Assembly: GCA_025084515.1 (NCBI GenBank)
Contig: JAJAGP010000226.1
Location: 134,501-198,500 of the forward strand
Reading direction: 5' to 3'
Length of the DNA stretch: 64,000 bases
Origin: Ancistrus triradiatus
Taxonomy: Eukaryota; Chordata; Actinopteri; Siluriformes; Loricariidae
The translations under genes and the position numbers were made by a program. The notes below the pieces were generated by a model. It saw only the letters and a list, made by a program, of their open reading frames with translations. It was not told the DNA's origin and made no database searches. This document shows positions 33,772 to 48,738 of this stretch, one piece after another. Numbering within the stretch: the first letter of the stretch is position 1; every line of letters begins with the position of its first letter.

Positions 33772-35479
33772 CCAATATGGCGTCCTGTGCGAGGAGCACA
33801 TTTGTGTGCACCCAGTGAATTTAGGGATGAAATCTAGACTGAAAAGGGAGAAACAATCTCAGTATAACCCCAACCCACAGAACACACATCTTTATGGGAC
33901 ACAGAGCTCCATGGGAAAAAATTTTTTCCCTGTTTTTCTAAAGACTGACTAAAGCTAAAACACATTTATATTTTTTAAATATATTTCAGTTAGCTTTGAA
34001 GGCAGTAATTCTAGTGTTTTTACATATTTATTTACTTATGTTAATGTCACCTTTTAATACGTTTTCTGTTACTCTAATAACCCTGGACAGAACAGCGAAG
34101 ACAGTGCAGAGTTGCTGTGATCAAGATCCTAAGCAGTAAGTTCATATTTCTAGTATAAAGAGACTCACTAACATATAATTACATACAGTCAGCACAGAGC
34201 GAAAAGCTTCACTAACAGATGGAAACTTTTTTTGCATTCCCTTGCTCTTTTACATTTAGTTGCTTTAAGTCATGAAAATCTTTATTAATTTGTTCTGACC
34301 ATACCTGACTGGTTATAGCCTACGCAAGCAGCCTAATCCTATTGTAATCTCTTATAAAGATACAGCTTAACTCAGCTTACAGAAATAAAATAGTATTGTC
34401 ACAGTATTTATTATCAGTAACATATGAGAGCCTTCGTGTTGATACCTTAAGCCACGTAAAGCTTTTTCAACAGTAATCTATCACAAAACGTGCACACCAC
34501 TGGCTCCCATAAACAGTCAAAGCGAGAATTGCAGTGGTGGAAATATGAATTTGAAGCTAATCAAATTAAGCAGAAAGTCAAAAGTAATAGAATACAGCAT
34601 GTGTGTTGAGTAGGACCGTCTTCGTTAACGCTGTTGTTCATATTTTTGCTACTTGACCGCGTGAGGCGTCCAGTTACGACATGTTTCCAGAATCAAGATT
34701 TACATACCATATACAGCACATAACTGAAAACGATTTTTTTGCTCCATACTGTTTAAAATGGTCTGCGCGGTTTAGCATAATGTATGGCACGAATAATAGC
34801 ATGTGAAAAAACACCTTTGCATTTCAAAAGGTATCGTTCAGGGAATCGCTGCTGTTTTTTGTGTCCCGCGATATCTGAAAATCCGCGAAGCAGCGGCCTC
34901 ATATTTATTTTATTATTCATATATATTTTAAGGCTTTTTTAAACCGTTTATAAGGCTTTATAAAGGCTTTATGAACACAGCGCCGCAGAGCAACACTATC
35001 AGATACGATCAGACGTCGATGTGAAGTGGACAAAGAGAGATGCTGAACGTATGGGCACAGCGCGGGAGCGCAAACAGGAATGCGCTTCCATTGTGTACAG
35101 TACGGTAAAAAACAAAAAAACCCGCCATACAGTGAAGTCGCAATTTAGTGAACCGCGATTTATATGAATTCTGTCAAAGCTTATATTGACACGTCGTACG
35201 GCTGTGTAATGCTTTTGAAAGAAATAGCGACATGTTTAATGTAAAAAAACAACTGTGAGATTACTGTCTGACTATCTGCTTTGGATTGCCCATGACCCTG
35301 ACCAAGATAAGCAGGGTTAAAACAAGTCAAAAATATTTAATCAGCACTGGGGTTAAGCGTTGCCAATGGAGCTGTATAAAATAATGGGTATAGACGTACT
35401 TAACATAAAACAGACTAACAAATACATCAAAATAATATATACATAAAACATAAAGACATATACATATACATTAAAGGTT
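33772..35479. other. Intergenic, downstream of tc2n, no gene seen
   Basis: AT-rich. It should include the tc2n 3' UTR, but no end could be assigned. Confidence 0.4.
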
Positions 35480-35529
35480 TTGTGTTTCATCCCTATTATA
35501 TATTATATATATTATGGGTGTACGTATAC

Positions 35530-35541
35530 ATGTATATATAC

Positions 35542-35578
<37 letters not shown>

Positions 35579-35640
35579 CATATACGTATGGGTATGGGTA
35601 TTATGGGTATACGCGTATATGTATATACGTGTGTGTGTTT
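35530..35640. repeat. TG/TA compound microsatellite
   Basis: About ten TG units followed by TA and GTATGG variants, in or near the tc2n 3' UTR. Confidence 0.9.
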
Positions 35641-35717
35641 GCCACGCCAGTCTTGTGTCCAGTGTTGGCTGTACACCCAGTCCACCTGTTTGTCCCTCTT
35701 TCTGTAGCCACTCCCTC

Positions 35718-38700
35718 TCAGATAAGACCCAGTCTGTGCCAGGCGCTCACTGTTTTCTCCGGGTTTGTGAACGAGTCTCTCCACTGTTCCACAGCGCCCG
35801 CCGATGGGCTGTCGAAACTCAGGCTGACCTGCAAACCGAAACGCGCATACACACATCTAAGGTTTTATGATGCAATACCATCTTGATTGACATTTTAAGT
35901 GTCCTTCGAGCTTCCTGTATGCAGTCGCGAGTCTCATGGATGAGCCCAGTAAAAATTTAACCTCAATCAGACCATGGGTTTATAGTGATATATAACAACC
36001 TGGGATATATAACAAACTGTAGGTGTGTTTTTTGAGTACCATATAACCACTACTTTTCGGACGAAATGGCTTACATACTAGCCTTTTCATGGAAGCCGTT
36101 ACAAGAGTACCACTTGTACCACTCGCTGGCTGCCTGTCAAGTATCGCACTGACCACAGCACTGCTGATGATGAATAAAGCACTAAATCCCTAGTATCAGT
36201 TACAGTTTAGCTGGTTGTTATATCGCTGTTACACCCCTGGACTGAATTCTCATGTTGCTCATGTTTGGGAGCTTGGTGCATTTCTGGATAAAGCCAAAAA
36301 ACATCAATCATATTTATTACTGAGGGATTCACTGCAACAGCAGTTTGCGTTTCGTACTTCACTGGTACTGAGGAAGCTTAGGTTAAGGGGCTGGCAGACT
36401 GCCTTCAAACTCCTAATGTACAAAACTCAAACCCAGACCAGCACTGAGACTCGGGAGCCTCCGGTGAGGCAGAACACGTGATCATCTGGATTTTCCAGAT
36501 TTTTTTTTCCGATTTACTCCTGACGGCAGAGTAAGCTACACATCTATATAAAAGCCTGCTATCACCCCAATCTCCCCACCCAGACAAACATACCACGATA
36601 TACATTTTTGACCGTACCCCCCAGCTGTACATATATACATGACTTTTCTAACTAAACGGCTTAAATACTAGCCTTTTAATAGGAGAACATCTGGACGTTC
36701 GGTGCAGAGGAAACCACACATCTGGACTTGCTAGGAATTCATGCATTTTGGTTGTAAGAAACAACACATCTGAAGCATTGGTGCCATGAAAGCACACATC
36801 TGGGCTTTCCGTGCTAGGAAGTCCCTCATCTGGAATTTTGGTGCTAGGAAACAAAACATCTGGACTGCTGGTGCGATGAAACCACACATTTTCTGGCTTT
36901 CCGTGCCAGCAAATAATATAACTGGAATATATCTGGACCTAACGGCACAAAGAGGTGGGATATGAACCACAGTCCCTCGTCAGCTCTGTGGCAAGTTATG
37001 GTTTGTTTGATGACCTCGAGTGCACAATACACACCAGATGGTTCCCTGGCATAGCAAGACCACGAGAGCTAGACTTCCAAAACTCAACAATACGGGCGTT
37101 CTGGGTGTTGAATATCTATGTGAGTTTCCCAGACATTCAGGGTTTCGTGGACCATAATTCAAGGAGAAAGTTGGTGTTCTGCTTCACCAGACACTCCTGG
37201 GTATCAACACTCCATACTCGGTCAGTATGATGCCCGGTGCAGACCAGCGGTGCCCCCACGTTACACTTAATTGATTACAAAGCTATATGAATCAGGTAAC
37301 AGAGCTGAACAGTCCAACCTTTTGGAGTGTTCATCTGAAAACTAAACAGAGAAAAGTTTTGAGGTGGAACAGTCTGAAAAGACCTGGCAGTGCACGTCAA
37401 ACACGGACTAGGTTAAAGCCCACAGTTAAGGATCAGACAGTCTGACTGTGCCAACCCATATTCAAGCCTAGATCATTCTAGAATGTGTCTTCATGTGTAT
37501 AAATTGTTATGGCTTGAGCTTTATTTAGTCCATTTCTTGAATCTTCCTGAGTCCAAATGAGTCCAAAAACTGCCCACTATGCTGCCAACTGTGATAATGA
37601 CCCACAAAGTTCCACCGATCCCAGTGTACTGAGGTCTACACTCACCTGTCCGAGCAGGTACTTCCTTCGTAAAGAGCCTCGGCTGTAGAGTTTGATCAGC
37701 AGCTGGATATTGTGGTCCTGATTGCTAATCGGCAGCATTACAGTCTCGCCCCACTGCACCTGACCTCCAGAGGCCTTCGATAACTTTGTCTTCTTCTTCA
37801 CTACGAAGCGACCGTCACTGAACATCTCAACTTTCACGAAGAAACCTACAGGGAAAATTCCATACAAACCAAAATGGGTTCCAGTCTGCACTTAACACTA
37901 CATTTTAACAGTAAAACACTGGCATACAAGAACTCAGAGCTGAGAGCTGTTAGTGTGACATCTCAGATCAGAAGAGGATGAAAACTGTATTTTAGCCTAC
38001 GAATGACGAAGATGAAGATGATGACACCACATGACATTACAGTGGGAAGCTCCTATGGGATGTTTGCATTTCTTCACAATAAATGTGATTCATCTCATTT
38101 TTGCTTGCCATTTGCCATTAAATAAATATTTCCATGATAACAATATAAGTTTCAACAGAATGCTACTTTTAGAAATTTCATTCAGTACTTTTATTAAAAG
38201 CAGAACGTCCAGCTGTTATGCCGTGTGCCAGGCACGTTGTGAAACTGCGCCAATAGGATGGACTCTTATGTAAAAAGCAAAGGCGTATAAGGTAGTATCC
38301 AAAATCCTACCCACAACAGTTCTGTTCTCCAGAGACTACTAATGCTCCATATATCATGTAGAACTTGGGGAACCATTTCAGACACAGTCCATAACTACCG
38401 GTTGCTCACAGGGTCAAGTAACCAAAACTGTTAATGACATTTAGGCTTTAAAATATTATCCGAGTAGTAAAAAAAAACGTCTTTTAACTGGCAAAGCAAC
38501 AAGGAAACAAAACATGGAAGACAACGGGACAGAGTGGAAAACGTTTTCCAGTGGGAACTGCCTTTATAACCTTCTAAACTAATATCAATAAATAGTTAAA
38601 TGTTCTATGCCAAGACTTCACCAGTATATCTACAGAAATTTCACCGCTCATATTACTGTCATGTAAGTAAACTAAGAAGACCCATAAATGACTAATAAAA

Positions 38701-41700
38701 GTCCTGTGAAAGGTCGAAACGTTTCTCAAGTCTTAAAGGAGATTTATAGATGTCATAAATGGCGCTCACTCTGCGTGAGGAACGAGGACGATGACGGCAG
38801 GTCCTGAGCAGCGAGGATCTGAAGCTGCATTCGACTGTTGACGGGCTGAAAGCACGTGGATAACTGAAGCTCAGCATGGCAGACCTGGAGAAACGCAGAA
38901 GAGTCGGCGCTCATGGTGGTATGATATTGTTTTACAGTCTATGAGATTGTATAATATATTATGAAATGTATTCGATTATATTATATATGAATAGTATATA
39001 CAACTGAACTGCATGAGAAGCTATTAGATAATACTAAAATATTATTTTGCATTGAAAGTAGGAAACCAGACTGCCTTAGATTGCTCTACATGGTAATTGG
39101 TTGCATGAAAATATATCACACTAGATTAAATATTACCAAATTCTCTTGTGTGGGTCTAAAATTTAGATTTTTCTCCCTCTTGCAGCGCCCTGAGTCACAG
39201 CCCTCCTGGTGTGAGTGCACACACATGCCACACTTTCAGCTGTAAGCCCGCTGACTGACCTACATTCACGAAATTCTCACAAATACTTTTGACCACCTTG
39301 TTTCCTCTCATCTCAGCAAAATAATTTCTTTCTAATGTCTGTTTTTCTTTCTTAGGTCAGCCATGTCGTGACAGAAAGAAGAAATTTCAGCCCAGGTTTT
39401 CATGCGTGTGTGATGCCAGAAGGCACTCGGACTCAAACCCAGGTCCTTACGGTGTTGAGGTAGTAATTGGCCACTTCGCCACTCAAACAGGAGGTTCAAG
39501 ATTTTGTTATTGAAGTGCAGAAAGGTTTTTTTTTAACTGCTCATTTCAGACCATGGTGGCCCGGCGGTTAAGGTGCTGGACTATGGATCAGAAGGTCCAA
39601 ATCCCACCTCTACCAAGTTGTTGGGTCCTTGAGCAAGATCCTTAACCCACAACTGCTTGGACTGTAAGTTGCTCTCCAAAATGATGTAAACAAGTCAAAT
39701 TTTGCTTGATATGGAAAAAAGCTACATATACATAGTCTTTACATAGGCAGTTATACTAATCGGATAACATATGGAACCGAACATTGTTGGAGGACTTTTA
39801 TAAGCACTAAAGCTCTTACATACCCTAGATTTATATATCAATAAAATCCTGACATTTCATACAGCATATGGCATTTGACGACACATATTTCAGAGGTGTT
39901 GCAGTGGTGATTAAGTTTGACCCACGTGGTTTTTGCAGGGTGGGCTCAGGTCCAGCCAGTGTAGGGTTTCCTCTGCAACGAGCGATCGGAGGGATAACAC
40001 ACACTCGCCCTGCGTGCGCTTGCGAGGGGTGTGTGTCTGCAGCCGCAGCACTAGTGCTGAACTGCGCAGCTGTTCCAGGTTTAGAGTAAAGACGAATGTC
40101 TCCATGAAGACCAAGTCCTAAAAGAGAGGGTGGATAAGGAATGATGGAAAGTGAATGAATACGTTCCAGACCCCCAGAAATTCCGCACTGTATAAGGCAT
40201 TATCTGGACAGGTGCTCCCGAGTTAGGATGGGGATATGATCCGACAAAATGTGTAACGAAGAGAGGAGATTGACGAGTGTTTGGTAGGGCGTCTATACTG
40301 AGCGGTACTGGAAAAGCACTTGTATTAATGAACTCATGAGCTACCTGCAGCCTGTCTGTCTGTTCTGGAGCATTAAGTTCCTGTTTCCCTTTCGGTTGGC
40401 AGTCAGTACAACCCTTTTTAGGACCCATGGATACCTATTAGCACTAAGAATACAGCACTGTAGATGTAAAAATAAAGAAAAAGTGTTTATCTGAACCACT
40501 GTATCATTGGTACTGAATCGTGAATCATGAATCATGAATCAAGGTTCGGCTGAAATGAACAGGTGAGTCGAATACCGAGCAAATTTCTCTGGTCAAACTG
40601 CGTCGAGGTGGTCGAGAACCGAGGTACCACTGAATTTCTTCCCCCCATTTTCGGCCCTGTTTAAAATGATCAGGACCAAAGCCTATCCTGGAAATCACAA
40701 GGTGCAGGAAACTCTGAATGGGGCACCGGTTCATCACAGGGGTGGCTGCAATGGCGGGGGATGATCCAGCCTTCCATCCTTCACACATGGCCAATCATGC
40801 CTATGTGATGCCCCACCCGGATAATATGAAAGTCTTCAGTAATTTGAAACTTGATGAACAAATATTATAGATTCACTCAGAAAATCGTTCATCTGCATGG
40901 CTGCTCACATGTGCAGCCTGTCTGTGGCACATGTACCCAGCCCAAATATCTTCACTAAGATCAAAATTTGATTAGATACTCTAAAACTGTTGCTAGTGCT
41001 GCATGAATGACTAACAGATGTGTGTAAACATTAGACATATTCGTCAAAGGTGAGTCCTGCTGGGTGGATTAAGTGGCCAGAACAATGAACGATTATGTAA
41101 TTAGATAAGAAAGTACTCACAAGAAACACCCAAAGCATGGAGTTTCCCTGTTTCTCTCACTGCTGTTCACTATCGGCTTATTCGTTACTGAAGGTTTATG
41201 GGCTGACCGTCTGAGTTCACACAGAGAGTTAGCATTTATACAGACTACATAAGCAAATCCTGCTTTCTCTTGGTCATGCTTCATAATGAATAAATACAGT
41301 ACATGCATGTGCCAGCTCTCACCGATTCATTCTCAGAGCTCTCATAAGGTCCACCTTTAACACAGTACAATAACCCATTTTTGCTCTTTTAGGATCCTTC
41401 CGAGACTATAAAGCGGTGGAGGACAAAAACACTGGCGTGAGAAGGTTGGCGTGGTTCCGTGAGGTGTTCTGTGTTGGTTTTGGAGGATGTAGGGAAAGGG
41501 TGGTGTGTGTGCAGTGTAACAGCAGGACTGTTTCTTACTGGTGTGGCCTCTTTTACTGAAGTCTTAAACTGCACAGGCTTTGCCATGGTGATGACCCCTT
41601 TAAAGCCGACCCTTTGCTGCTCGGCGCTCTCTCTGCTCACATACAGGTCCTTACACTGAAAAACAAACGGATTGTGTTACAAACCAGGGGCCGGATTCAC

Positions 41701-44700
41701 GAAAGGTTTTTCTTAGGTAGAATACGTTGCATTTTACAGCTCACAATGTACCACGCAAGACAGATTTTGAATTTGTTTCCACCATTGTTTCCGTTATCAG
41801 TTTAATCGTCTCTGAGGACGGCAAAATGGAGGGAATTCAAATCAAGCGTTCAACAAACTTTAGCAAACAATAAACGGGTGATGGTGGAAGAAAGAGCCAG
41901 TTTTGCCCTTAACTTTCCTCATATAGACTTTTGTATTTTAAGGATGACTTTTAAGGCTTTTAAGCATTTAATTTGAATGAAAGCCTTATTTCCAGTAACT
42001 AAACTGCATAAAGGCAAGTGTGAGGTGATGTTGAGGTTAAGAAAACATTTAAGAACAGAATGTGTACAAGAATACCACTCATTCTTAGAATTTGTTCCTT
42101 AGGAAGAGAGTTAAGGAAAAAATAAGATCATTCTTAAGAAGTTATTTGAAGAATAACAAACTTTCGTAGCTGTTTCCCTAAGAATGAAGCTTAACACACA
42201 TTTCAGAAGATTCTTTCTTAACAAACGTTCGTGAATCCGGCCCCAGGTCTGCATCTCCTGAAGGAAATACTACAGCACTTGCAACATCCACAGTCCTAAT
42301 ATAAGTCAATGGCTTTTTAAAATGATACTTACTGGACTCGGGCTGTATTCATCAAGTATGAGAGATAACAATACAGTAATTTGCAAGCATTTACATTTAC
42401 ATTTACAGCATTTAGCAGACGCCCTTATCCAGAGCGACTCACAACTGATACAATCTTACAATCCAAGCCATTGTGGGTTAAGGGTCTTGCTCAAGGACCC
42501 AACAGTGGCAGCTTGGCAGAGGTGGGATTTGAACCCTGGACCTTTTGGTCCATAGTCCAGTACTTTAACCGCTAGGCTACCACAGTCCCGTAAGTACAAT
42601 ATCATCGCAAGATATGAGTTTGATCATGAATTATTTCTTTAACTGGAACAGATGAGAAAACACTACTGATAAACAGACATGCAAACATAACTTTCCTAAA
42701 TATTCTGTTGCTGAGGCGTCCAGACTAAAAAAAAGGGCGACATCCATCCCCGGTCTGCTCATATTGAATGCTTTCGGGACTTTTGAATGGTAATGTATCT
42801 TTACACCAAGCTTCTTTTCCCATTGAAACTGAATTGATAAGAAAAGTGCTTAAATCATAAATGGGTTTTGCTTCTGTAGGAAACAAGCGCAAATAATAAA
42901 ATAAGTGGATAAAGTAAAAAAGAGCAAGGGAATGTTATACAAGAGGGAAAGACTGGAGTTAGTAAGAGAAAGAACCGGTGGAGAGAGAAAATGGGTCAGA
43001 AGATAATGAAAGAAGAAAGAGAAAGTAGTGAGAGAGTTTGTTAAGAGGCCAGACGATGTTATAAAAGTCTGAGAAACGTGAACTGAGAGGAAGAAGAAGG
43101 ATGGAGAAGCAAAAAGATATATAGAAGGGCAAAATGAAGGCAGCACAGAAAGAATAAGAACCGGGAGAAAGAGATGGGGAGGGAAAGGGTTAAAGATGAG
43201 AGAGAACAGAACCAGGAGAGACAGCATAAAACAAGAAAGGCAAGATGAAGCTATAAAAGTGGAAAATGAGATGGAGATACAATAGTGGCAAATTTAACAG
43301 AAAAAGACATAATGGGGTTCTAAAAGCAAGAAATGAGACAGAATATGACGTCTAATGCGTTCTAAGTGAGAAGTACAGAAATGAGAGAGGGAGGAGAGTC
43401 CTAAAAGTGCCGGTAAGAGAGGAAGAGAAGGAAAAAGGTCAAAAAGAGAAAAGGCTGAAAGCGATAGTTTGCTTTTTGCATCTCTGGGACAGAGGGCCCA
43501 TTGAGCGGGACGGGAGGGGGCACAAAGAGACACTGTGTACCAGTGTCGCTCCCCAATGTTCGGCTGTAATCTTACCTGCACCACTGTGATCCACACCTGC
43601 TCCACAGCCTCCTGGTAACTCAGCATCACACACACTTTCCCCAGCTCCCGATCCTTCTCGTCACCCGACACGGTGCCCGACTCTGCACACGTCATGAGAA
43701 AATGGCACAAGACTGTGTATACGCACTATGTAAAGGTGTGGGGTCGTAAATGTACCCGTGTCTCCATACACTTAACCTAAAGCTGTTCTTATGTGTGTGT
43801 TTATTCGACTATGGCTTCTTAAACTATGGCTCAAGTTAAACGTATGGTTATTTCTCTGCATATAGAAAATATAAAAGCCTTTTAGGCCTGCCATATGCCC
43901 AACACGGTGGAAGTGGACTCGTAATACAATGCAAACAAGTTCAACCTTTCATTCTCTGTAGGCCTGAAAGGTTGATACTGTAGTCTCATTATCCAAAACA
44001 AACATCGCTACACATGCAAAAGAGTTCAGCCATTTCAAAGTCTTACTTTCCAGTTTAGTAGTTTAAAGAAGGAAAGGTTAAAGGGTGTCCATGAGGAATT
44101 GTGTCTAGTTGTGCTTACCTATGCTACGGCTGCTGCCGAAGGAATCCTGCATGGAGGATGTGCTGCTCAGGACACTGGTGACTGAATCATAGCGCTGGAA
44201 CCACACAGAAAGGACAGGACTAAGCATTACTGACCTACAGATGAAGACTTTCCCACATTTACAGCAGGGCTACAATACGGATAAATATAAAGATCTCTGT
44301 TCTGGTCTTTAATACAGAAAATCGCAGGCTGTCTCAGTACACAGTCTTAAAAATGTAATACAATCATTTATGTTTCCCATCCAAACAGCTGCACAACGAG
44401 GCGTTTTTGATCAGTCAATTATGCAGTCTTGGATCCTTTTTTTGTCTGGGGAGACTCAGTTTAGTTTCTAATTGCCGTACAGAATGGTCATTTTCATACC
44501 GAGCAAAATGACTAAGCCGGTGTTTAGTCCTGAAGAGGTTTCTCCACTTTTTTCTGATGAAGATGAAGGGAAAGAGCTGAAGGCTCTTTGTACGGACATC
44601 TTCAAAACAAGTCAAGTTAAGCCTTGACCATCTTCTACTACTAGGCAGATGCTTATTATCCTCTTCTGTCAAATTATACAAAATGACATTAAAATGTCAC

Positions 44701-47700
44701 AAGCCTTTGCCCCTGGATGAACCCATTTACCTGCTGGAAGAAAATTGACTTTTTGTCCTCACTGCCACTTTGCACCTACTGTTTAGGTAAAGGAACACAT
44801 TTTTTTCCCATAAAGAAACACATTGACCTTGGTGGACATATATCATATTTTTTGGCACTCACTGCTCTACAGACACTGTGGTGGCCTAGCTGTTAAGGTA
44901 CTGGACTATGGCCCAGAAGGTCCAGGATTCAAATCCCACCTGCCACTGTTGGGTCCTTGAGCAAGACCCTTAAAATCCAGTTGCTTGGATGGTTGTAAGT
45001 CTCTCCAGATAAGGCCGGTTGTAAATTATATGTTTATTATATTCCCGGTTCCTCTCAAGTGCAGATCCTTAAGCAAAGTGAGAAGGTCCGCAGTCCAGCG
45101 AGTCCCTCCGTTCAACCTGTGGCAGCCAGCCTCTTCTTTCCACCAGAAAGAAAAGAAACTTCTGCAAGAACAAGGTGCTACTTCTGCTGAATGAAACTGC
45201 CACGACTGCCCAAAGAGGCCACTGGTGCAGCAGCAGGGACATGACCCCCATCCAACCGTACCTCCCTCAGATAGCGCCTTCTACATGCTATATTCTATAG
45301 CTTTTTACCACGGACCATTGTCTCAAAGCAGCTTTACAACTACCTAGGCCCACAGCCCGAACTGGGCAAGCCTAGGGAGACAGTGTCAAGGAAAAACTCC
45401 CTAAATGTTATAACGCAGAGACCTTGGGAAGACCAAGACCTAAAAAGGAACCCAACCTCCTTGGTCAGCCTATGTAAGAATTCTTTTTTTAAAGTTACCT
45501 AATTAATACATTTTAGTAAGCCAGTAGAGTATGTATGTATGTATGTAATAACTGAATGAATGAATGAATAAATACATAAATAAATATAGTAACATAGAAT
45601 ATGAGCAAGTTTCAACATTATTTAGTCCAGTAAGGCCATTATCATGTGAACGTTTGTGTCTGGGCCCACGGTGTAACTGCGAGGCAGTTTGTCTCTCTTA
45701 GTGATTCTACTGAGCTGTTGCTCCATTTAAATAAATCACCCTGTCTAAATGTTCCATTTACACTAAACACTTGAGTCTGACACCATTCCAGTGATGTATA
45801 GTCAATTTAATGAGGCGTTCCCAACAGAATCTCAATCATATGTATTCTACTTAGCCAGCTACTGTAGCGTTCTAGATTAGACTATTTGTTTAACTTCAAA
45901 CAGCTGACACTGGAACTCCAAGCTTGTCCACCTATACAGACTGAGACTTTTGCTCCGGACTAAACAAGCACAGGTGACTATCAAACATCCGCTCTTATTA
46001 ATGGCTTGTCGATGAAAAGCCAACTTCAATATCTACAGTATCGATATCTAATGTGACAAAGTAGACCTCGCCCAGCGCAGCTCTAACACCTGGCTTTGTT
46101 TTAAGCCACTTGACGTCAGAATGATTGAAGCCGCGTTCTTGTTATCACAATCTCAGAATAGGTAAACACGTTCTATTTGTGGTAACGCGTTCTTTCCACT
46201 TATAAACCAAACTGAATAAGATGACCAACCAAAATAGGCAGTGGAAAAGCTGTAAGAAGGTCTGATACTCTCCTATAGTACCAGGTAAGAACAGGGAACA
46301 CCTTATCGGACACTATAGGCAGTGGCGGTCCTAGACTATTTCAAGTGCGTACAACCCCCAGAACCACCCTGAGTTTATGAAAAGTGAGAGGGCTGATGGT
46401 TTAAGTAGGGAGGGCTGCCTGCTGGATCTGAAAGCCTACGGTACGGCATATGGTACAAAGAAATAGAAACTTCATAAGGCACTTATAAGCAACATAATTA
46501 TTAAATATTTCGCTTCTGTTTATTTAACCTATTTGTATAAACATATTAATTAGGTGACCTCACCTCAATCTGGCTTTGAGGGCTGGACAGGTCCAACATG
46601 GAAGCACTGAGTCTCTGCTTCACACTCTGCTCAAAAGCTGGCAGAGAAACAAACATTTTTATTGTGACTGGTGATGAATTCGGTGTCTTTTTAAATCCCA
46701 TCACATTCAATCCATATCAGGCGTAGAAGTAACAGGACATTTTGAGGATTTCTGTGTATTTCGAGCTGCAGATCACCTTCAGATTTCTATACATTTGATA
46801 CAAGATATTTGTAACATTATTTGTACCCATTATATTTTAAGTCTACTGCCCACAAAGCAAGGGTCGGGGCAGTGGGTGAGCAAACAGGGGTGTCAGAGGT
46901 AGACCAACAAAGTACTAATAAACCAATGCAGCTTTATACTTCCTACCATTGGGTACAGTACCAGACTGTGCCCAACAGCATTACCCAATAAACAAATCAT
47001 AACAATAGATTAGGGTAAATACGACAATTCAGCACACAAGTAGCTTTACACCTAATTCTAATTTGAAGCATGTAGTACCATGCACCTAGTCAAAACCTTA
47101 CTGCATCAGAATTCTCATGCAGTCCTCCAACACTTGGAGTTTGGCCCAAATCCAACCTCTTTGCATCCTTACATGAAATGACCCTGAATTTCCAGCCTGT
47201 GTTCCCTGATTACCCACCTGGCACATGGCCGCCTCTCAGAATGGGTCTTCTCACAGCTCTCGGTGATATGTAGCTGATCACATGTGATGGGTGAAAGGGA
47301 GCACTGGGGTCATATGCAAGTTGACCTGCACCAGCAAGCTCTGCCTTCCTCTCTGAGTAAGTGGCTCTTGCGGAACCTAATGCATGAAGTTAAAAAAAAA
47401 CTAATTTTCTGCATCAGTGTAAGCAAGATTCCCTGTATTTTATATCATATGATATGTTACCCAACTCATTCTCTCTCTAGATAGATAGATAGCTGGATGA
47501 TTCAATGGATGGATGGATGGAGGGTAACAATGGTCTTGAATTTCCTCCATTTGTACACAATCCGTCTGACTGTTGATTGGTGGAGTACAAACTCTTTAGT
47601 GATGGTTTTGTAACCTTTTCCAGCCTGATGAGCATCGACAACTCTGTTGATGCTCTGTAGATCCCTGTTCTTTAAATAAAACAGGGTGCCCACTCACGCC

Positions 47701-48686
47701 TGATTGTCATCCCATTGATTGAAAACACCTGCCTCTAATTTCACCCTCAAATGAACTGCTAATCCTAGAGGGTCGCATACTGTTGCCACTCACCAATATG
47801 TAATATTGGATCATTTTCCTCAAAAAATAAATAATATAATAACAAGTATAATATTTTTGTCTCATTTGTTTAACTGGGTTCTCTTTATCTACTTTTAGGA
47901 CTTGTGTGAAAATCTGCTGATGTTTAGGTCATATTTATGCAGAAATATAGAAAATTCTAAAGAGTTCACAAACTTTCAGGCACCACCGTGTGTAAAGGGT
48001 CTGATCACTTATCCAATCCAAGTATTTTATGAATTCAATTTCAATAACTGATCTGATTTTGTCATGCTATTTTCACATTGTTGAGGGTCATTATGCAGGA
48101 ATACTGTTTGGAAAAGTTGGGAAAAGTCTGATTTAATTTATTGGAATTCTCAGGGTGTAATGACAAAAACATAAGTATTTGGTCAGGGTATGAGCATTTT
48201 CCATAGATACTGTTTCAGCAGTGTAAACATGCAGTGACAATAAACACATAAGCATTATTGACATTTACTAAATTAACTCAGGCCAAAACTAAATGTTGCT
48301 GCAAACAGTTTGAAAACCTTTTCACAAAGACTCATCTGATGTTGGGAAAGAGAGTTAGAGCAAAGGCTGGGCAAGTCAGGTTGAACTCACTGTGAAGTCC
48401 TCCTTGGTAACTGGGATACTGAAACCCTTGCGGCTGTATGTAGGAAGGTCTGATTGAAGGGAGCACAAAGGGCACTTCTTTACCATCAGGAGGCAGTTTG
48501 GAGAGCAGGTAATCCTCTGTGACGCCCACTGTGCTTCTCTTAACCCTACCTTCTGGTGCCCCAACAATTGGATGGACTGTAATGACTGCATAAATTAAGC
48601 AGGAACACAAGTTAAGACGTGAACACAGGCGGAAAGCATCTGTAAGTTGGATGGATGGAGCGGTTTGGCAAAAAAAATAAAATAAA

Positions 48687-48738
<52 letters not shown>

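Noticed and set aside
35480..35886. Several overlapping frames on both strands near the tc2n 3' end
   Set aside because: Most of each is the TG/TA repeat; the minus-strand part overlaps tc2n exon 11 in another frame.
36648..36970. Minus-strand repeat-bearing frames as a repeat protein
   Set aside because: They come from a degenerate minisatellite in a tc2n intron, with no splice or family support.
47284..47484. Plus-strand frame near tc2n exon 3
   Set aside because: It is the complement of tc2n exon 3 and adjacent intron.
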